The translations under genes were made by a program, and so were the position numbers. Under the pieces are notes generated by a model, which was not told the DNA's origin, did no database searches, and worked only from the letters and a program-made list of their open reading frames with translations. A stretch of 64,000 nucleotides of DNA, taken from Algoriphagus boseongensis (GTDB taxonomy: Bacteria; Bacteroidota; Bacteroidia; Cytophagales; Cyclobacteriaceae). Positions 9,409 to 18,335 of the stretch are shown in pieces (position 1 is the first letter of the stretch; each line of letters begins with the position of its first letter). The DNA lies in NCBI RefSeq assembly GCF_004362805.1, contig NZ_SNYF01000006.1:372001-436000 (forward strand), written 5' to 3'.

Positions 9409-9443
9409 GCCGTGTACTTGAAACCTAGGAAGTGAAAAGGAAC

Positions 9444-9475
9444 AAAAAAAGAGAGGAAAACTTCCTCTCTCTTTT
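9444..9475. terminator. Bidirectional terminator
   Basis: AGAGAGGAA (9450-9458) pairs with TTCCTCTCT (9462-9470), with an A-tract on the left and a T-rich right flank. It lies between two convergent genes and can serve both. Confidence 0.75.
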
Positions 9476-9493
9476 GCTCTATCATCTCAGTCC

Positions 9494-11608
9494 TTATTGA
9501 AATTTTACTTTATAAATTCCTCCTAAGGGTCCGGCTACTTGAACCCCCTGACTGGTCATTGGAGTACTTATCAGAAAATAGATACTTCCGTCTTTATCTA
9601 CTCCCATGATCTTATTGAACGTCTTTTTAGAGCTCAGGTAATAGGTCGTTCCCAGGTATTCAAAAGTCTGCTTGATCTTGAAGCCTCCTTTCTTCTGAAA
9701 GTTTCCAGTAGCTCCTGACTGGACTCCCAAGGTGTATTCGAATTGAGGATAGTTGGCCACATTTCCTGCTGCTCCTCCGAACAATCCATAAATATTCCCT
9801 CCAGCTTGGTCTAGTCCTACGGGTAGGGTAAGTACCTGTCCTCCTACTTGCATTCCAGAGAGAGTAGCACCCATAGCTACTTCTCCTGAGGCTTCCGTTC
9901 CGTTGATCTCATGGTATTTCAAGGAGTTCAGGGTATTGTCTCGAACCAATCTAAAGCTATTGGCACCCATAGGTATGATGAATGTGGCCAATCCTCCGGT
10001 CATACCTTGGATCAAAACATTTCGGTTGCCAAGGTTTTCATCATAGGAAGCTAGATGATACCCGGAGGTAAATTCCGGGATGTAGATGCTTTTATTAGTG
10101 CCAACAAAAATCCCATTTACTCCGGCTCCATTGTTGAATTTGGAATTACCCAGCATAGTCACCGCCTTAGATTCTAGATTTAACTTAAATACATTCGTTG
10201 GAGAAAGAGGAACGCTGAACACGCTTTTGATTCCATATAGGTTTCCGTCAGGAGATGCAAAGATGGTTTGGGGAATAGTTGCTGCATTGATAATGCCGAT
10301 CTCACTTCGGTAAATTTCACTGCTGGTATTGACAACTTTCGTGATGGATTTATTGGAAAGATTGATGGAAACCAGTCCTTTTTCCCCTACAGCATAAAGG
10401 ACATTTTTTTCCTTATCAATTTCGATTGTCCAAAAAGGCCCATACTCATGACTGTTTACGATTACTTCCTCGAAGGTGAGGTTTCCGGACAAGGTCTCAA
10501 AAATATCCCCGATCGCCGGTCCAGTCGCCACTGGATCAGCAGCGATGGTAAAATCTGGTCCTTCTATCGCAGAACGGCCTTTTCGGGCGACAGAAACTTT
10601 TCCGGATTCTGTTCCGGCAGGGATCTTCACCTGAATGGATGTGAGCGTGGAAGAGACGAGCTCCATCACTTTTGCACCGATTTTCACTTCTAAGAGGGCC
10701 TTGTCTGCATCAAAGTGCTTCCCGGTGATCGTGATTTCCTCACCGACTTTTGCGGAAGTTTTATTCAAGGATAACACCATGGGTTCGTAGTAGAAGGTCC
10801 CACTTTCTACACTGCTTCCGAGCACTTCTATTTTGAATTTTCCATGAGAGCCATTTTCAGGAATTTTCACCTTGATTTCGGTGGCGGAGGATGAGGTCGG
10901 TTCAAGGCTTAAATCGCCTAACTTGACCTTGTTTTCAGTACTCAAAGCACTGAATCCAGCCCCCTTGATCACGACCTCTGTTCCCGCCTTGCCATAATCC
11001 GGAGATATACTAAGGATATTCAGGTTGGATGTAGGATTGCTGATTTCAGCTTTTGGCTTTTGATTGGATTTGAAATCCTTCAGGTTTAAAGTACCCTTGG
11101 AAGTAAAGGTGTTTCCCTGCACATCTTTGAAAGTGACTTCCCAGTCAAAAGTCAAATTATCTCCTTCAATCTTGATGGTGATTTTCCCGGAAATGGCAAA
11201 GAATGTATTTGCCGACTTTAGGTACTTCACATAGGTGCCGGGTATTGCCTGTACTTTTTCACCTGCTTTGTCAGGTTTTTCAGATCTTAAACCAAAAGAG
11301 TTTCCCTCCATTACTGCAGGGAAGATTTGAGTAAGCGTAAGGGTACCGACCTTGGCCTCATTCAGGAAGAATGTCAGTCTTTCTCCATTTGGAAGAGTTG
11401 CTGAGGCTTCTAAAGAGCCTATGCTTTCTCCTTGATCAGCATAGTAAATTCCCTGAATAGCGGAGGAATTGGCGCTGATTGATTGTCCACCAAGCTCTCC
11501 TGAAAGCTGGGTGGTGAATTGATCCACCGGTATTGGGTCTTCGTTATTCTCTTTGCACCCAGTGATCCAAACTCCTAGGATAAAAATTGGCAATAGAATC
11601 TTTTTCAT
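9494..11608 (-). CDS. IPT/TIG-domain surface lipoprotein with a propeller-like C-terminus
   Basis: A 704-aa predicted lipoprotein (signal ending WITGC, so anchored at Cys18-19). An N-terminal ~170-residue beta region resembles the DUF6252-type lipoprotein encoded next door. Two IPT/TIG immunoglobulin-like domains follow (ILSISPDYGKAGTEVVIKG; VLSLNKTSAKVGEEITITG). A ~300-residue C-terminus has repeated strand patterns (NVLYAVGEKGLVSINL) suggesting a beta-propeller. The ATG at 11608 is used; the longer frame adds ten residues ahead of the signal peptide. It is probably an exported binding or scaffold protein; ligand unknown. It is 104 bp downstream of the small lipoprotein at 11713 on the same strand and may be co-transcribed. 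Confidence 0.75.
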   Translation of the reverse strand: MKKILLPIFILGVWITGCKENNEDPIPVDQFTTQLSGELGGQSISANSSAIQGIYYADQGESIGSLEASATLPNGERLTFFLNEAKVGTLTLTQIFPAVMEGNSFGLRSEKPDKAGEKVQAIPGTYVKYLKSANTFFAISGKITIKIEGDNLTFDWEVTFKDVQGNTFTSKGTLNLKDFKSNQKPKAEISNPTSNLNILSISPDYGKAGTEVVIKGAGFSALSTENKVKLGDLSLEPTSSSATEIKVKIPENGSHGKFKIEVLGSSVESGTFYYEPMVLSLNKTSAKVGEEITITGKHFDADKALLEVKIGAKVMELVSSTLTSIQVKIPAGTESGKVSVARKGRSAIEGPDFTIAADPVATGPAIGDIFETLSGNLTFEEVIVNSHEYGPFWTIEIDKEKNVLYAVGEKGLVSINLSNKSITKVVNTSSEIYRSEIGIINAATIPQTIFASPDGNLYGIKSVFSVPLSPTNVFKLNLESKAVTMLGNSKFNNGAGVNGIFVGTNKSIYIPEFTSGYHLASYDENLGNRNVLIQGMTGGLATFIIPMGANSFRLVRDNTLNSLKYHEINGTEASGEVAMGATLSGMQVGGQVLTLPVGLDQAGGNIYGLFGGAAGNVANYPQFEYTLGVQSGATGNFQKKGGFKIKQTFEYLGTTYYLSSKKTFNKIMGVDKDGSIYFLISTPMTSQGVQVAGPLGGIYKVKFQ

Positions 11609-11712
11609 ATGATTATACTGATTGATCCAGGGCATCAAATAGAGCTTAAGGGTATTATCACGGGCTCTACTCTTGACCTTTGATTTATTTATGAGTTTAA
11701 AAGGTTCAACAC

Positions 11713-12159
11713 TTACTTCATGATATTGACGTCTGTGAAGACCCCATTAGTGATGGTTACCTCCGGGCCAGTACCCGTCATTGGGGTAGCCTTGAATGAA
11801 AAAGTACCGGAGGCTTTGTTTCCTTCCAATTTGGTAATGTTTACTGTTCCTGAAGTGGCTGAGTGAACTACCTGAGAAGAGGTCGTCCAGAGCGCACTTC
11901 CAGCCAAATTGAATGTTCCAGTCCGTTCTGCATTGAGAGTTAATGCGATGTTTGATTTGTCAGTTGCTCCAGCGCCTATGGCCCACACGACTATTCCCGC
12001 TACAGATGTTACCCGGCTATTTCCGGACCCTTTCCACGCCTTCCCGTCTACGGTGGCTTCTACATTTAAGGAGCCATTGGGAATTTGATCTTCGGAATCA
12101 GAGCAATTGCTAAACAAGACTGCTGTCAAAAATGCTAAAAGTATGGTTTTGATTTTCAT
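11713..12159 (-). CDS. Small DUF6252-type lipoprotein
   Basis: A 148-aa predicted lipoprotein: MKIKTILLAFLTAVLFSNC signal with the lipobox Cys at residue 19, then an all-beta domain beginning NVEATVDGKAWKGSG and ending VTITNGVFTDVNIMK. This layout (short linker, DGK.W strand, C-terminal TNG.F strand) matches the DUF6252-type lipoproteins common in Bacteroidota, whose function is not known. A similar C-terminal strand ends the lipoprotein at 32910-33416, so the two look like distant paralogues. It precedes the IPT lipoprotein on the same strand. Confidence 0.75.
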   Translation of the reverse strand: MKIKTILLAFLTAVLFSNCSDSEDQIPNGSLNVEATVDGKAWKGSGNSRVTSVAGIVVWAIGAGATDKSNIALTLNAERTGTFNLAGSALWTTSSQVVHSATSGTVNITKLEGNKASGTFSFKATPMTGTGPEVTITNGVFTDVNIMK

Positions 12160-12351
12160 AGGTTTTTTTAAAGCAAATAGCTTCCTAATTACCTTCTTTT
12201 AAATCCCATGTTTTGGGTAAATTTTATCCGTGCTGCTGGGTATTTTTACGATTTTTTTAAAGAAAATCTTTTCTAAATCCTACTCTTGTTGATTTCCAAT
12301 TTGAAAAGCCAGGGATTGAACCTATTTTGGAAACTCAATTTCTAAAACCCT

Positions 12352-14340
12352 TTGACACGATTTAGCTTAGCTTTTTTTCTTGGTTTTTTATTTTGTTCCA
12401 GTACTCCTGTCCAAGCTTTCCAGTCTGATCGACTGGATAGTTTGGAGAAAGTATATGAGGATCGATCCCTACTGGATTCGGTTAGATTCAGGGCCCTTCA
12501 GGAAATGACTTTTTCATTGATCTTTAGTGATGGAGAGAGGGCGAAAGAAAAAATCAAGGAAGGTTTATCAGCGGCAGAAAAGTCATTTGGCAAAACCCGG
12601 ATTTATTTTGAGCTTCTCCAAAATCTGGGCATTTACTATGATGTAAACCAGCAGACGGATAGTTCCTTTGAAATTTTCTCACAAATCCTGGAAGAAAGTA
12701 AACAGAATGGCTGGCTGAGCTTGCAAGAACGATCCCTGAATAATCTTGGAATGAATTCTCTCAACTCCTCCAAGTACAGGAACGCCATTGAATATTTTTC
12801 CTCGGCTTTGGAATTGAGTAAACAAAATCCAACTACAAAGGAAGCCGACTGGGTCAAGTACATTTCAAATATGGGCTTGGCAAACCAGGAACTTGAGCTA
12901 TTTGATCAAGCGATAACCTACCACTTAGAGGCATTGGCCATCCGTGAGAAAATCCAAGATCCAAACGGGATCGCCATTTCCAGTGCAAACTTGGGGATTT
13001 GCTATAAACTGATGGGAGAAGAGGATAAAGCCATTGTGTATTATCAAAAAGCTATAGATAATGCCAAGGCGGCTGGGAATAAGGTTCTTTACCATCGGGT
13101 ACATGACAACTTAGGCAGCCTGTATATTGGAAGGAAAGAATACGACAAAGGGATAGCAATGCTGAAAATCGCTTTGGATACTTCTGATGGATTCAGTCTT
13201 GATCCAAAAATGGAACTCAGCATCGTGAGCAATTCTTCTGCGGCACATGTGGATTTGGGTCAGTTAGATCAAGCTTTGGGATTTGCCAACCGGGGGATGG
13301 AGATTTTAAAAGAACATCCTGATTTGGTCAATTACTCGCTTACCTTAAACTATGCCTTGGCCAAAATCTATTTCCGAAAAGGAGATTTCGAAAAAGGCAA
13401 TGCCTATTTAGAAGAATACCAAAAGATCAATCGCGAGGTCTTCAACGCTGAAAATGCAAAACTGCTTACTGACTTGCAGGTGCAATATGATTTGGAGAAA
13501 AAGGAAAACCAAATAGCCCTTCAGAATGCTGAGCTTCAGGAAAAAAATGCGGTTTTGCAGCGAAATTACTTCGCTTTTGCCGCCTTGGGTTTCCTTTTGC
13601 TTTTGGCCATCGTTACCTTTTTTTACTACCAAAACAGAAACAAGCGAAAGCAGGAGCTGCTGGTGAAGGATCGGGAATTAAAAGTAAAGGAAGCGTATAT
13701 CCAGGCGTCTTTGGAGTCTCAGGAGCAGGAGCGCAGACGAATGGCTCAAGATCTGCACGATGGTTTTGGACAATACATTTCGGCTCTCAGACTTTATGTC
13801 TCCCAACTGAAAAGTGATCAAGCCAAGGAAGAACTCAAAACCGAACTGGTCAGCAGAACTGATTCCGTTTTGGATGAGATGTCCAAGGAAATCAGCAATG
13901 TAGTCTACGACTTGATGCCAGCTACCTTGATCAGATTTGGATTGATCAGTGCGCTGGAAGATCTGGCGGGTAGAATCAATGCAAGCGAAAAAGCCAAACT
14001 TGAGATTAGCCCAACAGGAATTCCCAAAAGAATGGATGAGCTGGTGGAAATCAATCTTTTTAGAATCTGTCAAGAATGGATCAACAATGTGCTCAAATAT
14101 TCCGGGGCTAAGAATATTCAATTGAATCTCAGTGGTCAAGAAGGGAAAATCCGGCTCAGCCTTTTGGATGATGGAAGAGGCTTTGATCCAGCAGTTTTTA
14201 TCCATAGCAAAAGAAATGGATGGAAAAACATCAATACTCGGGCAGGATTACTTAATGCACAACTCGAATTGTACACTTCTCCTGGAATCCAAGGAACCGA
14301 GCTCTTGATTCAATTTCCCTATTCCCAAAGAATCAATTAA
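12352..14340 (+). CDS. TPR-containing sensor histidine kinase (NarX/DesK-type)
   Basis: A 662-aa membrane sensor kinase. A signal peptide (cleavage near PVQAFQ) precedes about ten TPR-like helical repeats, so the sensor is periplasmic. One transmembrane helix lies around residues 404-424 (YFAFAALGFLLLLAIVTFFYYQ). A coiled linker, a HisKA_3 dimerisation domain with acceptor H469 (QDLHDGFGQ) and a HATPase_c domain (WINNVLKYSGA, DDGRGFDP, NTRAGLLNA) follow. The start must be TTG at 12352: an in-frame stop lies two codons upstream and no ATG precedes the signal peptide. The gene for its likely partner regulator follows after 20 bp. The stimulus is unknown. Confidence 0.9.
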   Translation: MTRFSLAFFLGFLFCSSTPVQAFQSDRLDSLEKVYEDRSLLDSVRFRALQEMTFSLIFSDGERAKEKIKEGLSAAEKSFGKTRIYFELLQNLGIYYDVNQQTDSSFEIFSQILEESKQNGWLSLQERSLNNLGMNSLNSSKYRNAIEYFSSALELSKQNPTTKEADWVKYISNMGLANQELELFDQAITYHLEALAIREKIQDPNGIAISSANLGICYKLMGEEDKAIVYYQKAIDNAKAAGNKVLYHRVHDNLGSLYIGRKEYDKGIAMLKIALDTSDGFSLDPKMELSIVSNSSAAHVDLGQLDQALGFANRGMEILKEHPDLVNYSLTLNYALAKIYFRKGDFEKGNAYLEEYQKINREVFNAENAKLLTDLQVQYDLEKKENQIALQNAELQEKNAVLQRNYFAFAALGFLLLLAIVTFFYYQNRNKRKQELLVKDRELKVKEAYIQASLESQEQERRRMAQDLHDGFGQYISALRLYVSQLKSDQAKEELKTELVSRTDSVLDEMSKEISNVVYDLMPATLIRFGLISALEDLAGRINASEKAKLEISPTGIPKRMDELVEINLFRICQEWINNVLKYSGAKNIQLNLSGQEGKIRLSLLDDGRGFDPAVFIHSKRNGWKNINTRAGLLNAQLELYTSPGIQGTELLIQFPYSQRIN

Positions 14341-14360
14341 CCCGCAACATTCTTTTTAAC

Positions 14361-14990
14361 ATGAAATTATTGCTCGTTGACGATCATAAAATTCTTTTGG
14401 ATGGATTGAAATTCTTGTTGCTGAATAGTGATGGGATCACCGAAGTTCAAACTTCTGAAAGTGTCGAGGATGCTTTTAGAATCTGGAAAATTGAACAGCC
14501 CGATTTGGTCATCTCCGATATTTCTGTTCCTAAAGAAGGGGGGATTGCCCTTGCCAAAATGATCAAAAAGGAGAATCCAAGGGCCAAAGTGATTTTTCTT
14601 AGCATGCACGAGGAGCCTTATATCGTAAAAGAAGCACTTGCAACTGGTGTTGATGGCTATGTTTTGAAAAAAGCCGCCCATCAGGAATTGCTCAAAGCGG
14701 TCAGAGAGGTTTCCGAAGGGCAGCTATTTTTCAGCGCCGAGATTCAAAAAATCCTGATCCAGCGTATGCGTTTCCCGGAGGATGAGCGCATTTTGACTAG
14801 TAGGGAAAAAGAGGTTTTGGACTTGATTTTTGATGAATTATCCAATAAAGAGATCGGGGAAAAACTTCATATTTCCGAAAGAACTGTAGAAACTCACCGG
14901 AAGAATATCTATCAAAAAACAAAGACCAACTCATTGGTTGGTCTTTTGAAATTTGCAATAGAAAATAACCTGATTTCAGGTTTGAATTAA
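14361..14990 (+). CDS. NarL/FixJ-family response regulator
   Basis: A 209-aa two-domain regulator. The receiver domain carries the acidic pair near D7-D8 (LLVDDH), phospho-acceptor D53 (VISDISVPKEGG) and a conserved lysine in VLKKAAHQE. The LuxR/GerE helix-turn-helix is at the C-terminus (LTSREKEVLDLIFDELSNKEIGEKLHISERTVETHRKNIYQK). It is almost certainly phosphorylated by the HisKA_3 kinase encoded 20 bp upstream. Its stop codon overlaps that of the convergent gene at 14987. Target genes cannot be inferred. Confidence 0.93.
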   Translation: MKLLLVDDHKILLDGLKFLLLNSDGITEVQTSESVEDAFRIWKIEQPDLVISDISVPKEGGIALAKMIKKENPRAKVIFLSMHEEPYIVKEALATGVDGYVLKKAAHQELLKAVREVSEGQLFFSAEIQKILIQRMRFPEDERILTSREKEVLDLIFDELSNKEIGEKLHISERTVETHRKNIYQKTKTNSLVGLLKFAIENNLISGLN

Positions 14991-16042
14991 TCTTTGGATA
15001 GTTCCAAGAAATTAGAAACTCCTGAATCAATCATATCCTTCATCACACTTGAAGCAAAATTCACATAAGCATCGTGATCGCAATCGGCGAAGTGGGAAGC
15101 AACTTTTTTCTGGTCTCCTGAGACCATCACCAATTGAGAATAACCGGTTTTGGAAAACATATCAGTCTGTGCTTGTGTCACCTCTTTGATTTTGGTGTCT
15201 TTGAATACTCCCTCGGCGTAAACCGCCTTTTTAGGTTCGACTTTCGCATCGAAAAGAGGATTACTTCCAATGTCTAATCCAGACACAAATCGGACTTGAG
15301 AAGGAATTCTCGAAACCCCAAAGTTTGTGATCGAATGGTTGTTTTCACTTGGATCAAGGGAGGGCTCTATTCGATACCCGATTTTGGCTTTCACCGAAGT
15401 AGCATTTGTCCAGGTAGAGGCGTCCGCATCTAACATGACAAAAGGGAATGCAAAATTCACATCTGCGATGAAGGCATTATCTAGCTCTTTGGAGATTTTA
15501 GGAGTAGGATCTACAAATCCACCTCCCATTTTTTCTTTACCACCTTTGGTCACAGATTTGACTAGATAATCATACCCAGTCGGAGTGACCATAATGTATC
15601 CTTCGACCTGTGCATCAGAGGAAGCTCCTCCTGCCTTCTTGGTCCAATCAGCATAATACTCGTACTTCTTGGCTTCATCTGCAGTCATGATTTCATACCC
15701 TTGACTCTTCAGTTGGCTGACAAAATTTTGGTATGCCTCATCGATCAATTTTTGAAAATCGGGCACATCAACACCTTGGATTTGCACACCCATACTGGTA
15801 GAAGTTCCAGAGGTATAAGTAGTTCGGTTTGCCCGTTCATTTTTTGATCCGGAAGTCTTGGCCGAGGCTTCTTCAAAAACCTCGAAGTAGGCATTGAAGC
15901 TTCTGATATAGACCTTTTTTGGGGCTTTGGAACCTTGGTTTTTCTTGTTGTAGCTAGTGACTTTTAGGTCCTTTTCGCTCAAAATTTCTCCTGGAAAAAA
16001 GCCCAGAAAAAGAAATAGGAAGATTAATAAAATACTTTTCAT
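14987..16042 (-). CDS. Secreted protein of unknown function
   Basis: A 351-aa protein with an N-terminal hydrophobic signal (MKSILLIFLFLFLGFFPGEI) followed by a mixed alpha/beta region rich in K, S, T and G. No recognised domain or catalytic motif. The segment VYIRSFNAYFEVFEEA and the long middle part with MVTPTGYDYLVKS look like a periplasmic or surface fold. The ATG at 16042 gives a clean signal peptide; the frame extends 25 codons further upstream without adding one. An 11-bp perfect inverted repeat lies in the divergent upstream region. Not obviously related to the two-component pair it converges with. Confidence 0.65.
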   Translation of the reverse strand: MKSILLIFLFLFLGFFPGEILSEKDLKVTSYNKKNQGSKAPKKVYIRSFNAYFEVFEEASAKTSGSKNERANRTTYTSGTSTSMGVQIQGVDVPDFQKLIDEAYQNFVSQLKSQGYEIMTADEAKKYEYYADWTKKAGGASSDAQVEGYIMVTPTGYDYLVKSVTKGGKEKMGGGFVDPTPKISKELDNAFIADVNFAFPFVMLDADASTWTNATSVKAKIGYRIEPSLDPSENNHSITNFGVSRIPSQVRFVSGLDIGSNPLFDAKVEPKKAVYAEGVFKDTKIKEVTQAQTDMFSKTGYSQLVMVSGDQKKVASHFADCDHDAYVNFASSVMKDMIDSGVSNFLELSKD

Positions 16043-16112
16043 AATGGATTTTTGGTTAGGCTTCCAAATCTCTTCAGAATAGTCTTCGATTAGAATACCA
16101 TTGATTGCGGGT

Positions 16113-16140
16113 TTCATCTCCGTACTGCCACGGAGATGAA
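16113..16140. repeat. Perfect 11-bp inverted repeat in a divergent promoter region
   Basis: TTCATCTCCGT (16113-16123) and ACGGAGATGAA (16130-16140) flank a 6-nt loop. It lies between the minus-strand gene starting at 16042 and the plus-strand gene at 16199. It could be an operator or a 5'-UTR hairpin; there is no T-tract on either side. Confidence 0.5.
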
Positions 16141-16198
16141 TTAGGTAAAGCAGAAAATCCCTTAAATTGAGCTGTCCCTTGCCTTAAACCAAGTTTCT

Positions 16199-17020
16199 AT
16201 GTCCAGCTCTATCCACCCTTGTCTTTGGTTTGACCAACAGGCTGCCGAGGCGGCAGATTTTTATATCTCGGTTTTTCCCAATTCCAGAATTGTGGATAAA
16301 AACCCAATAGCAGTAAGTTTTGAGGTGATGGGAACTCTGATGATGGGACTAAATGGAGGTCCAAAGTACCAGCAGACTCAGGCCTGTTCCTACTTCGTTT
16401 ATTGTGGGGAGGAGGTATCGATTGAAGAGGTATATGATTCCTTGAAAAAGGACGGAAAGGTGTATTTTCCCCTGGATACTTATCCCTGGAGCCCAAAATA
16501 TGCATGGGTTCAGGATAGATTTGGGACCAATTGGCAGCTGGATGCGGACCCAATTCGGTCAGTACAAAAGATTGTTCCCTGTCTGCTTTTTGTCAATGAG
16601 AAGAAATCAAAAGTGAGAGAGGCAAGGGAATTCTATACCCATATTTTTCCCAATAGCATCAGGCTGATGGAAGCTCCACTCCCGGATTCTGAGGATTTGC
16701 TTTTTACCCAATTCAAATTGGACGGCTACATTATGAATGCCATGAGTAGTCCTGAACGCCATGAATTTGATTTTTCACCCGGAAATTCCTTGGTGATAAC
16801 TTGTAAGGGACAAGCTGAGATTGATTATTACTGGGAAAAGTTGGGAGAAAGTGGGGAACACGGGCGGTGTGGCTGGTTGACCGACAAGTTTGGACTTTCT
16901 TGGCAGGTTGTGCCTGAGGGATTGGGGAAAATGATGAGTGATCCTGAAAAAGGAAAGAGATCCATGGAGGCACTTTTGAAAATGAATAAATTGATCATCG
17001 AAACACTAAAGAATCCTTGA
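16199..17020 (+). CDS. Two-domain VOC/PhnB-like protein
   Basis: A 273-aa protein of two tandem PhnB-like VOC (glyoxalase/dioxygenase fold) domains, residues ~1-120 and ~125-265. Each begins with a PCLWFDQQAAEAADFY-like or PCLLFVNEK segment and ends in a DKFG or DRFG-x-x-WQ strand (DRFGTNWQL; DKFGLSWQVVP). The family is often mislabelled 3-demethylubiquinone methyltransferase; substrates are mostly unknown. Its stop is one base from the start of the AHSA1-type gene, so the two are an operon. Such VOC and AHSA1 pairs are common in Bacteroidota. Confidence 0.85.
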   Translation: MSSSIHPCLWFDQQAAEAADFYISVFPNSRIVDKNPIAVSFEVMGTLMMGLNGGPKYQQTQACSYFVYCGEEVSIEEVYDSLKKDGKVYFPLDTYPWSPKYAWVQDRFGTNWQLDADPIRSVQKIVPCLLFVNEKKSKVREAREFYTHIFPNSIRLMEAPLPDSEDLLFTQFKLDGYIMNAMSSPERHEFDFSPGNSLVITCKGQAEIDYYWEKLGESGEHGRCGWLTDKFGLSWQVVPEGLGKMMSDPEKGKRSMEALLKMNKLIIETLKNP

Positions 17021-17021
17021 A

Positions 17022-17435
17022 ATGGAAACAGTTGAAATTACTTTAAAGGCTGTCATTGATGCTCCTTTACAAAAAGTTTGGGAGAATTGGACTCAAGGCA
17101 AGCATGTCATCGGATGGAATTTTGCTTCCGAGGATTGGCATTGCCCGGCCGCGGAGTACGACCTTCGTGAAGGGGGGAAATTCTCGGCTACCATGGCCGC
17201 CAAAGATGGAAGTTTCAGTTTTGAGTTTTGGGGAATTTATTCCAAAATCATTCCTTTTCAGGAGATTCGAAGCACCATGGGTGATGGGAGAAAGCTGGAT
17301 GTATTTTTTGAGCAAAATGGGAATCAGGTACTAGTTACTGAAGTCTTTGAAGCAGAAAAGCAAAATTCGATTGACCTGCAGCGCCAAGGTTGGCAGGCTA
17401 TTCTCAACAATTTCAAAACTTACTGCGAAAAATAA
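17022..17435 (+). CDS. AHSA1/SRPBCC-domain protein
   Basis: A 137-aa protein of the START-like SRPBCC fold, AHSA1 (activator of Hsp90 ATPase homologue 1-like) branch. The typical opening KAVIDAPLQKVWENWTQGKHV, the central CPAAEYDLREGGKF segment and the closing helix RQGWQAILNNFKTYCE are present. It is the full family length. Bacterial members bind small hydrophobic ligands in a deep cavity; ligand unknown. Co-transcribed with the VOC protein immediately upstream. Confidence 0.85.
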   Translation: METVEITLKAVIDAPLQKVWENWTQGKHVIGWNFASEDWHCPAAEYDLREGGKFSATMAAKDGSFSFEFWGIYSKIIPFQEIRSTMGDGRKLDVFFEQNGNQVLVTEVFEAEKQNSIDLQRQGWQAILNNFKTYCEK

Positions 17436-17483
17436 GCGAAAAAAAAATTCCTGATTTGGAACTCAGATTTATTATTAATCGTA

Positions 17484-17495
17484 ATATTGCAATAT
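17484..17495. promoter_or_regulatory. Probable ArsR operator
   Basis: ATATTGCAATAT is a perfect 12-bp palindrome inside AATCGTAATATTGCAATATA, ending 11 bp before the ATG of the arsR-type gene. This position and sequence type fit autoregulation by an ArsR/SmtB repressor. Confidence 0.6.
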
Positions 17496-17506
17496 AATTA
17501 GAAACA

Positions 17507-17836
17507 ATGGGAGTCACTCAAACGCATTTGTTTACTGAAGAGCAGAATGAACTCGCAAATCTGGCGAAAGCAATTGCTCATCCAGCTCGGATTGCGATTC
17601 TTCAGCATTTGGTCAAAACCAAGTCTTGTATCAACGGGGACTTGGTTTTGGAAATTGGGTTGGCTCAGGCCACTATTAGTCAGCATCTGCGCGAACTCAA
17701 AGATGCTGGACTTATCCAAGGAACCATCGAAGGCACCAAAATCAACTATTGCATTCATCCTGAGAATTGGGCCAGGCTAAAAAGTGAATTTTCATCTTTC
17801 TTCGAAAGCTATTCTGCCTGCGGCTCTACCTGTTAA
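17507..17836 (+). CDS. ArsR/SmtB-family metalloregulatory repressor
   Basis: A 109-aa winged helix-turn-helix protein. The recognition segment QATISQHLRELKDAGLIQG and wing EGTKINYCI are typical of ArsR. Cysteines C41, C82, C105 and C109 are present; the C-terminal CGSTC pair together with C41 could form a thiolate site for As(III) or a similar ion. The classical ELCVCDL metal motif is absent from the recognition helix region, so the inducer is inferred from neighbours. A palindromic operator lies just upstream. DUF6428 and phosphatase/arsenate reductase-like genes follow at 18-bp and 10-bp gaps. Confidence 0.9.
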   Translation: MGVTQTHLFTEEQNELANLAKAIAHPARIAILQHLVKTKSCINGDLVLEIGLAQATISQHLRELKDAGLIQGTIEGTKINYCIHPENWARLKSEFSSFFESYSACGSTC

Positions 17837-17854
17837 CTTGAAAAAAACTAAGCC

Positions 17855-18325
17855 ATGAAATTGTCTGAAATCAAAACCATCCTATCCCAATCCAAAACCA
17901 TCGCTTTCCAACTTCCCAATGGGGATTTGGTGCCTGCTCATTTCCACGTGACGGAAGTTGGTCTGGTTGATAAGCACTTTATCGATTGTGGAGGAACGAT
18001 TCGAAAAGAGCAAAAAGTCAATTTCCAGCTTTGGGATGCAGATGACTACGACCATAGACTTCACCCGGAGAAATTGGTTCAGATAATTGAACTTTCTGAA
18101 AAAGTATTGGGGATTCCTGATCTGGAAATTGAAGTGGAATATCAAGGGGAAACAATCGGAAAATATGGACTTGAGCACGATGGGACTAACTTTTTATTGA
18201 CCACCAAAATGACCGATTGCCTGGCAAAAGATAAATGCGGAATTCCTGCCCAAAAGCCTAAAATCCGACTTTCCCAATTGCAAACTCAGGCATCTGCTTG
18301 TACTCCAGGTTCAGGTTGTTGTTAA
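17855..18325 (+). CDS. DUF6428-type protein of the arsenic-type operon
   Basis: A 156-aa protein opening KLSEIKTILSQSKTIAFQLPNG and with a His- and Asp-rich middle (DADDYDHRLHPEKL). The C-terminus is Cys-rich (TDCLAKDKCG, then CTPGSGCC at the very end). It matches the DUF6428 family, regularly found between arsR and a LMW-phosphatase-like gene in Bacteroidota. The Cys-rich tail suggests thiol chemistry or metal(loid) binding, but function is not established. 18 bp downstream of arsR and 10 bp upstream of the next gene. Confidence 0.8.
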   Translation: MKLSEIKTILSQSKTIAFQLPNGDLVPAHFHVTEVGLVDKHFIDCGGTIRKEQKVNFQLWDADDYDHRLHPEKLVQIIELSEKVLGIPDLEIEVEYQGETIGKYGLEHDGTNFLLTTKMTDCLAKDKCGIPAQKPKIRLSQLQTQASACTPGSGCC

Positions 18326-18335
18326 TAATTAACGG

